Source: Plotosus lineatus (Eukaryota; Chordata; Actinopteri; Siluriformes; Plotosidae). From it: a stretch of DNA of 64,000 bases. The notes beneath the pieces are model-generated. The model was not told where the DNA came from. It did no database searches and saw nothing but the letters and a program-made list of their open reading frames with translations. Where the stretch lies: assembly GCA_024760905.1 (NCBI GenBank), contig CM045733.1:29270001-29334000 (forward strand). Reading direction: 5' to 3'. Shown here in pieces: positions 1 through 10,717 of this stretch. A program made the translations under genes and the position numbers. The first letter of the stretch is position 1. Every line of letters starts with the position of its first letter.

Positions 1-293
1 TCTGCCATCAAACTGTACTGTGCCCATTGTCTTGGAATGGAATGCTACTATGAGCTTCGGGAGCTTTGGTGGGTAACTGATCTTCTGTAACATCTGGAAA
101 AGACCACTTCTGCTGACAAGATTGAAAGCCTTGGTGAGATAAATAAAGGCTATGTAGAGTGGCTTGTGTTGTTTTCAGCAATTCTCCTGCTGTTGTTGTA
201 GGGAGAATGCCATGTCAACTGTGGAGTGTTTTTCCCAAAATCTGCACTGAGATTCTAGATACACTCAAGCAGCTGTAGCCATGACAGAATGAC

Positions 294-608
294 TCAAGCA
301 TACACCTTCCCAACATTACTGAGGAGGGAAATTTCTCTGTAGTTGTTGCAATCATTTCTGTCACCTTTATTTTTGTAGAGTGTTGTAAACTTTGTGTCTC
401 TAATGTCTTGGGGTATGGTAGCTTGATGCCAGCATTGACAAAGAAACTCATGACGGGGTAGTAGTTGTGAGGTTTTTGCGATTTTTGATAAGGTCTGATG
501 GAATCCCATGGTATCATGGGCCACTGTAGCCACCACATTCTCCATCGAGTACAGTGCTGAATAGTGTTCAACCCTTCTTCCCATTTGGTGACTCTGGTCA
601 TTGATCAA
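294..608 (-). pseudogene. Reverse transcriptase N-terminal fragment of the same LINE
   Basis: The minus-strand frame contains LYKNKGDRNDCNNYREISLL, the conserved block at the start of LINE reverse transcriptases (KNKGD...NYRGISLL). It lies downstream of the endonuclease remnant on the same strand, as expected for one ORF2. An overlapping frame (601 to 215) is a shadow. The catalytic YADD region is not in view and would lie beyond the left edge or be lost. Confidence 0.7.
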
Positions 609-1369
609 CTCACCAGATGCTGACTTGACGGAAGCAGTTTTTGCTCTGGACTGAACCTAGGGCTTTCTTTATGCCATTATACAAGCCCATGATTTTGCCG
701 GATTGCAGTAGCCTCTTGGATGTTTTCACTGAGCTCAGTCCAGTACAGTATACACTGGCACAGCAACATGCAGCTGTCTGGACTTTGTTTCTTGTAGCTC
801 TTTGGGCTTGAACATTTCTCATGCATGGATGCTGCTTATACACTGATAGAGTCTTTCGCTTTGCCAGTATGACTGGAGTCTTTTCCTCGCATTTTACTTC
901 AAGTCAGTTCTTTGATTTATGCCACTTACAACCAAAGGGTTCCAGAGCTGTCTAGTGCATCATGTCTCGTAGATGTTTCCATTTCACAGTGGTGTTCTCA
1001 TCAGGCATAATTTTCTCGAGATTCCGGGTGAAAGCTAAAGAGAAATCATCCACAGAGTTTGGCAGTGGAATCTTACTAACATTGATACGGGGACTTCCCT
1101 TTGGTTTTGAGCAATGAAACTTCTTCGGTTCTAGTCTATTTTGCAGCAGACAATTTAGTGATCGGTGTCACAATCTACACTGTGGTACGGCCTGGTTTAC
1201 AAAACGTTGTTGATGCTGGTGCACCTTTCCAGGATTAAGTCTAATAGGTGGCAGTGCTTTTAGTATGAATACATCCAGGAGAATTTGTGTTGTGGCTTAT
1301 TCTGGAAGTACATGTTGGTGATGCAGAGGTCGTGATGGCAGCAAAATTCTAGAAGGTCTTTGACCATTC

Positions 1370-1867
1370 TCATTCATCTTTCCTACACCAAATTTGACCA
1401 GACAGGATGAATTCAGCACGACCTCTGGCATTGAAGTCGACTAGAGTAATAATTTGGTCTGATCTAGGGGTATCTCTAATCAAGGATGCGAGGTCTTCAT
1501 AGAACCAGTCTTTCACTTCAGGGGCTGAGGAAAGAGTTAGTGCATATACATTAACAAGGGTAAAAGGACCATTATTTGTGTTCATGCAAAGAGATTGGAG
1601 GCACTCCGATCCCAAGTTGCTTGGTTTGATCATGCGCAGCAGCGAGTGGCAGACTGCAAAGTCGACTCCATGCTCTCTTGGTACATCAGCAAACTTTCGT
1701 TGCCAGTAGAATGTATAATTCTTCTCATTCACTGTACCAGAGCTTGCAAGGCATGTTTCCTGCAGGGTGGCAATGTTGATATTAAATCTGTGAAGTTCAT
1801 TGTTTATTATGGTAGTTTTCCTTGTGTCATCGATTTCCTGGAGGTTTTCACCCAAACCAGTCAGCAT
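1370..1867 (-). pseudogene. APE-type endonuclease domain of LINE, degraded
   Basis: A 165-residue open segment on the minus strand carries the APE endonuclease signatures of non-LTR retrotransposons. LQET lies at residues 35-38 (metal/catalytic motif). YA and TLSSAP lie mid-domain, and VDFNAR at 143-148 corresponds to the usual GDFNAR motif with the glycine changed to valine. In an active element this domain nicks target DNA to prime reverse transcription. The frame closes soon after DFNAR, whereas real proteins continue into a linker and the RT, so this is a fragment. The annotated start is only the first ATG in the open frame. Confidence 0.75.
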
Positions 1868-2545
1868 AGTGCAGACATTTCATGTTGGCAGTTTTAAAGT
1901 TGGTCTCTATTCAAATTTCTTTCAGGCTGCCATTCAGAAATTAATCCTATCTTCATGCACCCAGTGAGAAGAGAAGACTTGGCGAGATAGCACCTTAATG
2001 GCTGGGGGATGCCCAGCTTGACATGGGTGTGAGTTTCCAATGAGATCTTCAGGATCTTAGCACTCTTATGTCAATTGAACAGCAGCTTAAATCCGGTAAC
2101 TGTTGTTCCCTGTGGTGTTTCAACGCAGCTGCGATGGTGGAATATCCTCTTCAGTGGACGGATGAATCGGGACGGATGCATATGCCAGGGCAAACTCTAT
2201 GGAGAACACACTGTTGCTCATGTAGTGTGCTCCCCCTCTCCATAGTGGTGATGGATCCAAAAAAACAGATAGTCTGTTGCAATTTGGCACCAGCCTTGTT
2301 GCAGGAATTTCCAATTCAGAAGTGTGTGTGGTCATTCATCAATCTGCCTTCGGAACTCTGGTTCTGGATAGGATGCCTTGAGGGGCTTATAGTTTCCCAC
2401 ATAACCTGGTTTGAAATTAGTGTTTTCCATCACCTAGGAGGGCTGACATCCAAGGCTCTGAGCCGTTCTTTGACCAGGTAGGTTGTCTTGAAGAACTTAT
2501 GGTCTCCCATCAGACTAGGTGTTTGAAATATAGTTTTCCATCTCC

Positions 2546-3046
2546 TAGGTGTGGTTTTTAGCGAATTCTACCAGCTCGGCTCAATATGGTCTGCGATTGG
2601 TTTTCTGAATTATAACCAGACAGGCCCCGTGAATGAGGCTCCCCCCTGGGGACACGCTGAGCAGTTCTATGAACTGAGCCCCTGGGAAAAGACCCAGAAC
2701 CCAATATTGTCACGAAATATTGGTAAGAATTTTTTAAGTGAAAGGGAAAGAGAGGTGCTGATTTGGTTCAAGATTACTGCAGCATATCTTTTGTCAAAGT
2801 ACTGTATTGTGAATTAAAATGTAACTCTGTTAGTGTCCACAGTCAAAATGAAAAGTTAAATGAAAAGTTAAACATATAAAACACAAACTTGGTTCTTAAG
2901 GTTACCTCTAATTAGAAAAATTATGGCAACTTTGTTACTTATATAAAATGCTATAAAGAATGATTTTTTTACATCTTATTAAAACCAGTTACAAATGAAC
3001 ATAATATATACTATTACTAGTGTACAGATAAATGATTTATTTCTCT

Positions 3047-3048
<2 letters not shown>
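2546..3048. other. Non-coding stretch, nothing recognised
   Basis: Unassigned sequence with no convincing reading frame. The 88-residue plus frame at 2551-2817 has no recognisable domain. It may include decayed 5' sequence of the neighbouring LINE. Confidence 0.4.
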
Positions 3049-3117
<69 letters not shown>

Positions 3118-3130
3118 CTCGCTCTCTCTC

Positions 3131-3161
<31 letters not shown>
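3049..3161. repeat. (AC)n then (CT)n compound microsatellite
   Basis: About 33 AC units are followed directly by roughly 23 CT units with few interruptions. The translated Thr-His, Ser-Leu and Cys-Val frames here are artefacts. Confidence 0.98.
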
Positions 3162-3164
<3 letters not shown>

Positions 3165-3487
3165 CACAGGTTACAGATAAGTGTTCAGCTTCTCAGGCCT
3201 GCCAATCCACATAATCCTCCAAACAGGCTGCATTTTCATTTCAAACAAAAGGCAAATCCACGCAATGACACGTGACCTGATCAGCTTCACTTCTTCTTTC
3301 CCCTGTCCCTGTCTTTCATTGTTTTTTGCTTCTTTTCTCTTTGCATTATGCTCAAACCACTTGCTCCGCCTCAAATCATATGTCAGATTTAAATCATCAA
3401 TCATTTTTTACAAAAAAAAAAAAATGCATACCATCTTATGAGCATGAGGAATTTTACTAAATTACAGATAGTTTATTATTATAGGGT

Positions 3488-3489
3488 AT

Positions 3490-3522
<33 letters not shown>

Positions 3523-3523
3523 C
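3488..3523. repeat. (TTG)n microsatellite
   Basis: A run of TTG/GTT triplets with one GAT interruption. Confidence 0.95.
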
Positions 3524-3640
3524 TTGCAACTATTGGTGTGAAAGTGCATATATTACAGATTATGAATCGGAACAGGCCAGGCGCATTTAATAAATAATGT
3601 GCACTGGACAGATGACTCAAAGAAAACTGCGGCCACAGTC

Positions 3641-3901
3641 TGTCTGTCTTCCTTTCGGCTTTTTTCCCTTTTTACTCGGGAGTCGCCACAGCGAATCATC
3701 TGATTCGCACGTTTGATTTGGCAGAGGTTTTTTACGTCAGATGCCCTTCCTGTCACAACCCTTTTTAGCAAGGGACAGAAACACGCTGACGACTTTGCAG
3801 TCTACTCTTTACGAAAGTCAGCAATGGTTCTTTTACATGCCTCTCACCATAGACAGTGAGAGACATGGCCCGCCTTTGATAACCCAGTTAGCTGCACTGG
3901 G
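3641..3901 (-). mobile_element. SINE-1, R tail, 5'-truncated, 19-bp target-site duplication
   Basis: On the minus strand the element runs from the shared SINE-1 middle to the RTE-like R tail (...gccgaaaggaagacagaca). The tRNA-like head is missing. The perfect direct repeat gaaaactgcggccacagtc flanks it at 3622-3640 and 3902-3920. That duplication proves insertion by target-primed reverse transcription and that the truncation occurred at insertion rather than by later loss. Confidence 0.92.
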
Positions 3902-4085
3902 GAAAACTGCGGCCACAGTCATAATACATATATGAACAAGACATGAACTTGAGCTGTGAAGCATAATGGTCTCAAGGGTTGAGCACTTGCAATCATTGAC
4001 TCTGAATTCTGCACATCAAGCATGGCTTGAAGATAATGTGAGACCATCTGTCCAGTATTTTATGTGGAACTGGAGGTGGACATTA

Positions 4086-4340
4086 ATTCATTCATTTTCT
4101 GAACCACTTAATCCTAATTAGGGTCATGAGGAGGCTGGCGCCCATCTCAGCCGATTCTGGGCGAGGGAAGAGTACACTCTGGACATTTCACCAGGCCTTT
4201 ACAGGGCAGAAAGAAACACGCTGACGGTTATGTTGCCTACTCTTGTTGAACGTCAGCGATGGTTCTTTTACATGAACGTCTCACCACAGACAGTGAGAGA
4301 CATGACCAACCTTTGACAACCCAGTCAGCTGCATTGGGCT
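4086..4340 (-). mobile_element. SINE-1, L tail, 5'-truncated
   Basis: Starts with attcattcattttctgaac, the reverse complement of the L tail, and continues through 'ctaattagggtcatgaggagg' into the SINE-1 middle (gttcttttacatg...cagtgagagacatg). It ends near the 'cagtcagctgca' block, so the tRNA head is absent. Divergence from other copies is high. Confidence 0.85.
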
Positions 4341-4467
4341 GATGTTGGCTTTCAATAGAATAATGATCCAAAGTGCACCAGCAAAGTTCCATCAAGGAAA
4401 GGCTTTAAAAGTAATTGGTTTCTGGGAAGTTTTAGTCAAAGTGCATACTTGAACTCCTTATTATGAG

Positions 4468-4722
4468 AGATTTCCTTTCGGCTTTTTCCCTTTATCAGGG
4501 GTCGCAACAGCGAACGATTCGCATGTTTGATTTGGCAGAGGTTTTTACGTCGGATGCCCTTCCTGACACAACCCTTTTAGCAAGGGACAGAAACACGCTG
4601 ATGGCTTTGCAGCTACTCTTTAAGAAAGTCAACAATGGTTCTTTTACATGCCTCTCACCATAGACAGTGGGAGAAATGGCCCGCCTTTGATAACCCAGTT
4701 AGCTGCACTGGGGGATGGGGTT
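4468..4722 (-). mobile_element. SINE-1, R tail, 5'-truncated
   Basis: Minus-strand copy from the cctttcggctttttccc end through ggatgcccttcctgacacaaccc into the shared middle, ending at gcactggggg. It lacks the tRNA-like head. The 66-residue frame here is a SINE shadow. Confidence 0.88.
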
Positions 4723-4906
4723 TTGAAAAGGGCAAGAAAACACTCAAACATCTTGCCAATTAAGGAAAATAATTCTTTTCAAAGTGAACAATGATAGTTT
4801 CTGGAGCCGAGTGTACTTAATTTCTTCATAAAAGTTTATTACACATGAAGATTTTGTTTTTGTTGTTGTTGTTAGAAAATCAATAATCTTCTTTTCCTTT
4901 CGGCTT

Positions 4907-5588
4907 TTCCATTCAGGGGTCGCCATATGAAACCATCCGCTTCCATCTCACCCTATCCTCTGTATCTTCTACACTTATTCCAACTACCTTCATGTCCTCC
5001 TTCACCACATCCATAAATCTTCTCTTTGGTCTTCCTCTAGGCCTTCTGCCTGGTAGTTCCAACCTCAGCATCCTACTACCAATATACTCACTATCCCTCC
5101 TTTGTACATGTCCAAACCATCTCAATCTAGCCTCTCTGACTTTGTCTCCAAAACCTCTAACATGTGCTGTCCCTCTGATGTACTCATTCCTGATCCTATC
5201 CATCTCGTTACTCCCAAAGAGAACCTCAACATTTTCATCTCTGCTACCTCCAGCTCTGCCTCCTGTCTTTTCCCCAGCGCCACTGTTTCTAAACCATACA
5301 ACATCACTGGCCTAACACCGTCTTGTACACTTCTCCTTTCATTCTTGCCGATACCTTCCTATCACACCAGACACTTTTCTCCAACCATTCCAGCCTGCCT
5401 GCACATGCTTCTTCATCTCTTTTCCACACTCTCCATTGCTCTGGATTGTTGAGCCTAAGTATTTAAAATCCTCCACCTTCTTTATCTCTGCTCCCTGTAA
5501 CCTCACCGTTCCTCTTGTGTCCTTGTCATTCACACACATGTATTCTGTCTTACTGAGGCTAACCTTCATTCCTCTCCTTTCCAGGGCT
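4907..5588 (-). pseudogene. RTE reverse transcriptase C-terminus
   Basis: Continues the RT after the MITE: KVSLSKTEYMCVN and DFKYLGSTI (thumb region), then RNEYIRGTAHV, REARLRWFGHVQRR and GRRPRGRPKRRFMDVVKEDM, the basic C-terminal block typical of fish RTE elements. Frames change at least twice. The last frame (5203 to 4913) ends in YGDP, next to the 3' tail. Confidence 0.85.
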
Positions 5589-5590
5589 TA

Positions 5591-6283
5591 CAGTCATCCC
5601 TTGCCTTCAAAACGTGCGAATCAAATGATTCGCTGTGGCGACTCCCGAGTAAAAGGGAAAAATGCTGAAAGGAAGACAGACAGACAGACAGTCATCCCTT
5701 GCCACTCCGCGATTTGAGCATCGCGGTCTTGGTACATCGCGGTATTTTAATAAAAAATTAAGAAAAAAAATGTTCATAAAAAATTCAAAATTCCTGCTGA
5801 AACTCACATGTAAGCAAGCGGAAGGCAGGGACCCAAGGCAGGCTGCGTTCATATTGTTTCCAAACGACAGACTGAAGTGCCTCTCCTCCCCCAGTTCAGG
5901 CAGGGACCGCCCACTCCACTCAATCTCGCAAGCTGATTGGCTTAGATGCGTGACGCTGTTGCCTCGCACATTCCCGCGGGATTTTTTGTGATTTTGTGAT
6001 CTCGCTGTATAGTGTTCGTGAACAGCCTGCACCGCAGAGAAGAGCTATTGTCAGAGTTGAGTACAGTACTTAAAGTACTTATATAAATTCTATTTAAATA
6101 TTGATACATTACAATATTTACATGTGCATATAACTGTGTAACGTTTAATATACACTTCTTGATATTGTATAGACGCAAAAAACATATAGAAATGAGACAA
6201 TATGGTAGAAATGGGGGCGGGGGGCGGGGTGTTCCTACTTCACGGTTTGGTCTACATTATCCGCGATATTCAAGGGATGACTG
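5591..6283. mobile_element. Pogo/Tigger-type MITE (TA site), family a
   Basis: Both ends carry the inverted repeat CAGTCATCCCTTG, perfect over 13 bases, and TA sits outside each end (5589-5590 and 6284-6285). The interior is non-coding, with 'cgcggt' and 'ccgcgat' subterminal motifs typical of Tigger-like ends. It interrupts the RTE LINE and is itself interrupted 15 bases inside its left end by a SINE-1 tail. No transposase frame is visible, so it is non-autonomous. Confidence 0.85.
5606..5688 (+). mobile_element. SINE-1 R-tail fragment with 15-bp target-site duplication
   Basis: Only about 83 bases of the R tail were inserted (aacgtgcgaatcaaatgatt...gaaaggaagacagacagaca). The repeat cagtcatcccttgcc lies immediately before (5591-5605) and after (5689-5703), so this is an extreme 5' truncation at insertion into the MITE end. 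Confidence 0.88.
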
Positions 6284-6285
6284 TA

Positions 6286-7081
6286 CCTCCACCTCTCTAG
6301 ATTTTCCTGCACTTGTTCTCTGCTCTCACTACAGATCACAATGTCATCTGCAAACATCATAGTCCATGGAGATTCTTGCCTAACCTCGTCTGTCAGCCTG
6401 TCCATCACCATAGCAAACAAGAAGGAGCCAAAGTTGACCCTTGATGCAGTCCCACCTCCACCTTGAACTCTTCTGTCACACGGACAGCACATCTCACCAC
6501 TGTCTTACATCTCTTATACATGACTTCCTCATGCAATACCACAGTTCCTCTATCGGCACCCTGTCATATGCTTTCTACAGATCCACAAAGGCACAATGTA
6601 GCTCCCTCTGACCTTCTCTGTACTTCTCTATTAATATCCTCAAAGCAAACACTGCATCTGTGGTGCTCTTTCTTGGCATGAAACCAAACTGTTGTTCACA
6701 AATGCTGACCTCTGCCCTTAGTCTAGCTTCCACTATTCTTTCCCATAACTTCATCGTATGGCTCATCAACTTTATCCTTCTGTAGTTGCCACAACTCTGT
6801 ACATCTCCCTTGTTCTTAAAAATGGGCACCATCACACTTCTCCTCCATTCCTCCAGCATCCTCTCACTCTCTAAGACCTTGTTGAATGTTTTTGTCAGAA
6901 AATCTACTGCTACCTCTCCTAGACACTTCCATACCTCCACCGGTATGTCATCAGGACCAACTGCCTTTCCACTGTTCATCCTCTTCAATGCTCTCCTCAC
7001 TTCACCCTTACTAATCTTTGCTACTTCCTGGTCCTCAACAGTTACCTCTTCTACTCTTTTTTTCTCTCTCATTCTCCTCAT
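6286..7081 (-). pseudogene. RTE reverse transcriptase, N-terminal and central part
   Basis: The first frame (7081 to 6575) has the RTE-family blocks KAVGPDDIPVEVWK, VPIFKNKGDVQSCGNYR and EQQFGFMPRKSTTDA, ending HCAFVDL. After a frameshift a second frame carries MMFADDIVICSES, the catalytic FADD box of palm motif C, intact at residue level. The protein would copy LINE RNA at the insertion site in the nucleus. Frameshifts make it non-functional. Confidence 0.85.
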
Positions 7082-7717
7082 TCATCAGCTCTTCAACGTA
7101 CTACTTAGAAAATTGTTAGAAAATCAACAAAGAGTCTAAATTTTTGTGGGTTTTGTTCACCTATATCTCGAGGCATTGCAAAGAATAGAGTGAATTCATT
7201 AATTTTACTTTTTCACAATCATTGGGGTGTACCTTTTTTATATAGTTGTATTTCTTGACTTCAAACAACTTATTTAAAGATTTCTTGACAAGTCAAATTA
7301 TCTTGTTGTATGGACAAATTTTACTAATATTAAAACAGCATGTTTCCTCCTCAAATTCAGTGTGTATTTCTTGTATAGATGCTTTTCTTTCATTCTTACT
7401 GAACAGATAACAGACATGACACAAAACTCAAATCATTTCAAATGGCACCTTTCTGGCTTTAAGAAACACTAAAAGAAATCAAGAAAAAAATGTTGTCGTT
7501 ACTTTTTTAGACCAATCAGAGGAAAAAATTATGGATTCACTCAATTCTGAAGATAAAATTATGGAATCACTCTGTAAATTTCCATTCACAAAACTATCAC
7601 CTGCATCATATTATATCTGCTCGTTATTCTGCAGTTAAACAGGAGTGATCACACCTTGGAGAGCTGCTGCACCAAGTGGACTGACATGAATCATGGCTTC
7701 AACATAAGAGATGTCAA

Positions 7718-8002
7718 TTGAAACAAAAAGAGATAATTATCAAACTTCTTAAAGAAGGTAAATCATCACACAATGTTTCAAAAGATGTTGGTTGTTCACA
7801 GTCAGCAGTGTCTAAAATCTGGAACAACAGTAAGTACAAACAACATGTGAAAGTTGTTAAAGGCAAGCATACCGGTAGACCAAGGAAGACATCAAAGCGT
7901 CAAGACAGAAAACGTAAAGCAATATGTCTTGAAAACAGAAAATGTACAGCAAAACAAATGAAGAACAAATGGGAGGAAAATAGAGTCAATATATGTGATT
8001 GA
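7718..8002 (+). pseudogene. Tc1-like transposase N-terminus (left arm)
   Basis: The frame reads KEIIIKLLKEGKSSHNVSKD and VGCSQSAVSKIW, a paired-like helix-turn-helix, then GRPRKTSKRQDRK, the AT-hook-like linker (residues about 51-63), and CTAKQMKNKWEE of the second HTH. In active elements these helices bind the terminal inverted repeats. The frame closes before the first catalytic aspartate. Confidence 0.8.
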
Positions 8003-8039
8003 ACAGTAAAAAACCGCTGATGACTCGCAAATCTGCTTT

Positions 8040-8335
8040 GGGTAAGGTGATCACTGTATATGACTTCCATCCAGTCATCCACAGTCCACGATTGCTTTTC
8101 CTTAGCCTATGTAACCTTGTTTTTGATGATGGCTTTCATTTAGCTTTTCTGTATGTACAACCCCATTTCCTATAGGCGGTTTCTGATAGTTTGGTCACAG
8201 ACGTTGATTCCAGTTTCCTCCCATTTGTCCTCTCCAAGGTGTGATCACGGCAGACTAACAAGCAGATCTAATCTGATGCAGGTGTTAGTTTTGGGAATGG
8301 AAATTTACAGGGTGAGTCCATTTTTTTTTCCCAAA
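8040..8335 (-). pseudogene. Tc1-like transposase N-terminal/central piece (right arm, inverted)
   Basis: On minus, 8082 downward reads MDDWMEVIYSDHL, matching the block around the first DDE aspartate (WTVDDWMKVIFSDES in related elements). Upstream on minus, decayed frames match the second HTH and linker. It is the same gene as the left arm but on the opposite strand and extending further, so the locus is an inverted partial duplication. Confidence 0.65.
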
Positions 8336-8731
8336 ATTTAGTGATTTGATAATTTATTCCCCCTGATTGGTCTAAAAAAGTAACTGTTACTGACTACCAC
8401 ATTTTTTTCTTGATTTCTTTTAGTGTTTTTTTAAAGCCAGAAAGTTGCCATTTGAAATGACTTAAATTTTGTGTCATGTCTGTGATCTGCTTTTTTTCTG
8501 CAAAATTAAACAACTGAATGAACATCCTCCGAAACGGATGATTCCATAATTTTTGCCAGAGTTTGTATAACCTCCTCTAACTGGCCATTGCAGTTATTTA
8601 TACTGATAATCTCAGCCTTGTACAAAAATCCAGACATGAATTTAACGTGTTTGAAATTCTATGCACGAACATTATGTATGTTCCTGGAAAAAATATGCAC
8701 ATGCATCTGATTCCTTTAATTATTATTTACA

Positions 8732-9030
8732 GTGCCTTACTCAGATTTCCTATGTGAATTTTCAGGTTTTGTTTCGTTGGATATTTCTTTAGATGAAGCT
8801 TTGATTATTGGTGACTTCTATATTCATTTCGATAACCCAGAGGACCCTTTAAGAACAGTGTTCCTATCTATCCTAGATATGTGTTCTAAATCAGAATGTA
8901 ATAGGGCCCACTCATAAAGCTGGCCACACTCTCAATTTAATACCAACTTTTGGATTAAATACTGAAAATATAGTCGCAGTTCCACAGTCAGAAACTATTT
9001 TAGATCATTGTCTTATTTAATTTACACTGC
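8732..9030 (+). pseudogene. L2 endonuclease C-terminal fragment
   Basis: The frame reads LDEALIIGDFYIHFDNPEDP; GDFYIH corresponds to the GDFNIH catalytic motif of the APE endonuclease with Asn changed to Tyr. A second frame continues with GPTHKAGHTLN and SETILDHCLI (normally SDHxxI), the conserved domain end. It is 5'-truncated at about 8731. Confidence 0.75.
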
Positions 9031-9647
9031 CTCTTAGTACTAATATATACACCTCACCACGTTATCGCATAACGCGTACTCTTACATCAACTACCGCACA
9101 GAGTTTCATTCATAATCAACTGAGCGGATCACCATCAGAACCTGCAGAACTCGATCAAGCCGCCGAGTGCTTTAAGTCAAATTTACGATTCACACTAGAT
9201 AATGTAGCTCCTCTTAAAAGAAAATCAATGTGAAAAAATGAATCCCTGGTATAATGATGAAACATGCACTCTAAAACAGAACACCTACAAACTATAAATA
9301 AAATGGCGGCAGACTAAATGTGCTGCTAGCGCAGTACATTTCTCAAAACTAATAGTAAATAACAAAAATAATCTGAAATACTTATTTAATACTGTTGCAG
9401 AATTAACCAGGAATAAGACCATGAGCAAAACATGTAAACCACCAATTTATAACAGTGATGATTTTATTAACTTTTTAATGTTAAAATTGAAAATTCAGGC
9501 AAAAAATGGATGCCCTAAATTTAAAGACAGGTGTGTCAAGAACTAAAACAGTAAATAATAAAACACCAGTAGATTCACAACTTGAGTGTTTTAGCCCCAT
9601 TCAAAAGACACAACTAGTCTCAATTTCCTTCAAAATCATCAACCTAT

Positions 9648-10717
9648 GTGCTTGATGCAATACTTAAACAAATAAAGATATTATCAGAAGTGATCAACCC
9701 TTTATTAAATGTAATAAATTCTTCCCTTAGCACTGGTTATGTAGCTAAATCCTTTAAACTAGCAGTTATCAAACCTCTGATTAAAAAACCTGATCTCAAC
9801 CAATATCAGCTGCCCAACTATAGATCAATATCAAACGTCCCTTTTATCGCTAAGATCTTGGAAAAAGCTGTAGCGCAGCAGTTATGTTCATATCATTGGA
9901 GGAGTAACATTCACGAAATGTATCAGTCAGGTTTTAGGTCTCATCATAGCACAGAGACAGCACTCGTTAAGGTGGTAAATGATCTACTGGTGGCCTCCGA
10001 CCACGACGGTCTCCCTGCTTGTGCTACTTGACCTTAGTGTCACCTTTGACACTACTGAACACATGATTCTCCTTAACAGATTAGAAAATGTTGTTGGAGT
10101 TAAGAGAACGGCACTCTCCTGGTTTAAATCTTATTTAACTGACCGTTATCAGTTTGTGGATGCAAAGGGTGAATTCTCTGTACGTTCTAATGTTAAGAAT
10201 TAGAACAAGAATCTAATGTTTCTTGTTCCACAAGGTTCTGTCCAAGGCCCATTGCTATTTTCTCGATACATGTTCCTTTTGTGTAATATAATTCATGATC
10301 ATGGTATTAGCTTTCATTGTTATGTTCACAGTTTTGTATTTCAGCAAAGCCAGATGAGCGACATTAACTTTATTAAGTTGAAAAGTGCGAAGGACATTAG
10401 ACACTGGATGCTGACTAACTTCCTCCTTTTAAACTCTGATTATACAGAAGTACTTGTGCTCAGCTCTCAGGCAGCTAGAAATAAAGTTTCAGATTATGTA
10501 GTAAGTTTAGATGGTGTTTCAGTCTCATAATGTGTAGCAGTAAAGGATTTTGGAGTGGTTATTGATACCGATCTTTCATTTGAAGCTCATGTAAATAATA
10601 TTTCTTGGGTAGCCTTCTTTCGTTTCAGGAATATTGCTAAAATACGAAATATGATGTCACTGCATGAAGAAAAACCTGTTCATGCTTTTGTTATCTCGAG
10701 ATTAGATTATTGTAAAG
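9648..10717 (+). pseudogene. L2 reverse transcriptase, N-terminal and central part
   Basis: Consecutive frames give [32 protein letters not shown] (RT blocks 0-1), [20 protein letters not shown] (block 2), [10 protein letters not shown] (normally LDLSAAFDT, block A), and LVPQGSVQGPLLF (block B). The expected HCYADDTQLY catalytic box reads HCYVHSFVFQ, so both catalytic aspartates are gone. It continues with VKDFGVVIDTDLSFEAHV and ISRLDYC before the hAT insertion at 10718. Confidence 0.85.

Larger units (their letters stand above)
1..2545 (-). mobile_element. Non-LTR retrotransposon (LINE), 3' part beyond window edge
   Basis: On the minus strand an endonuclease remnant (1867 to 1370) is followed by a reverse-transcriptase remnant (608 to 294) in the usual LINE order, and the element runs off the left edge. 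About 650 bases between 2545 and 1900 look like a decayed 5' region with short broken frames. The endonuclease resembles the 'craniofacial development protein 2-like' repeats common in fish annotations, from memory. Clade is uncertain (RTE- or CR1-like). Many stops and frameshifts show it is dead. The 5' boundary is approximate. Confidence 0.75.
4889..7095 (-). mobile_element. RTE-type LINE, interrupted by MITE plus SINE
   Basis: The minus strand encodes the RT start (7081 downward), an FADD catalytic box, and the RTE C-terminus ending near 4907, followed by the short 3' tail 'gacccctgaatggaaaagccgaaagga'. It is split at a TA site by a MITE at 5591-6283: coding sequence stops at 6286 and resumes at 5588 in the same orientation. 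The endonuclease half is missing, so the copy is 5'-truncated. Such elements also supply the R tail of SINE-1. Confidence 0.88.
7405..8572. mobile_element. Foldback Tc1-like transposon (two 5' halves head to head)
   Basis: Both arms carry the same Tc1-like end sequence in opposite orientation, including 'gacatgacacaaa', 'aaatggca(a/c)ctttctggcttt' and 'gaccaatcagagg'. The left arm encodes the transposase N-terminus on plus. The right arm encodes a different, partly overlapping N-terminal/central piece on minus. No transposase C-terminus (third catalytic residue) is present. The leftmost bases of the left terminal repeat are missing. Confidence 0.75.
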
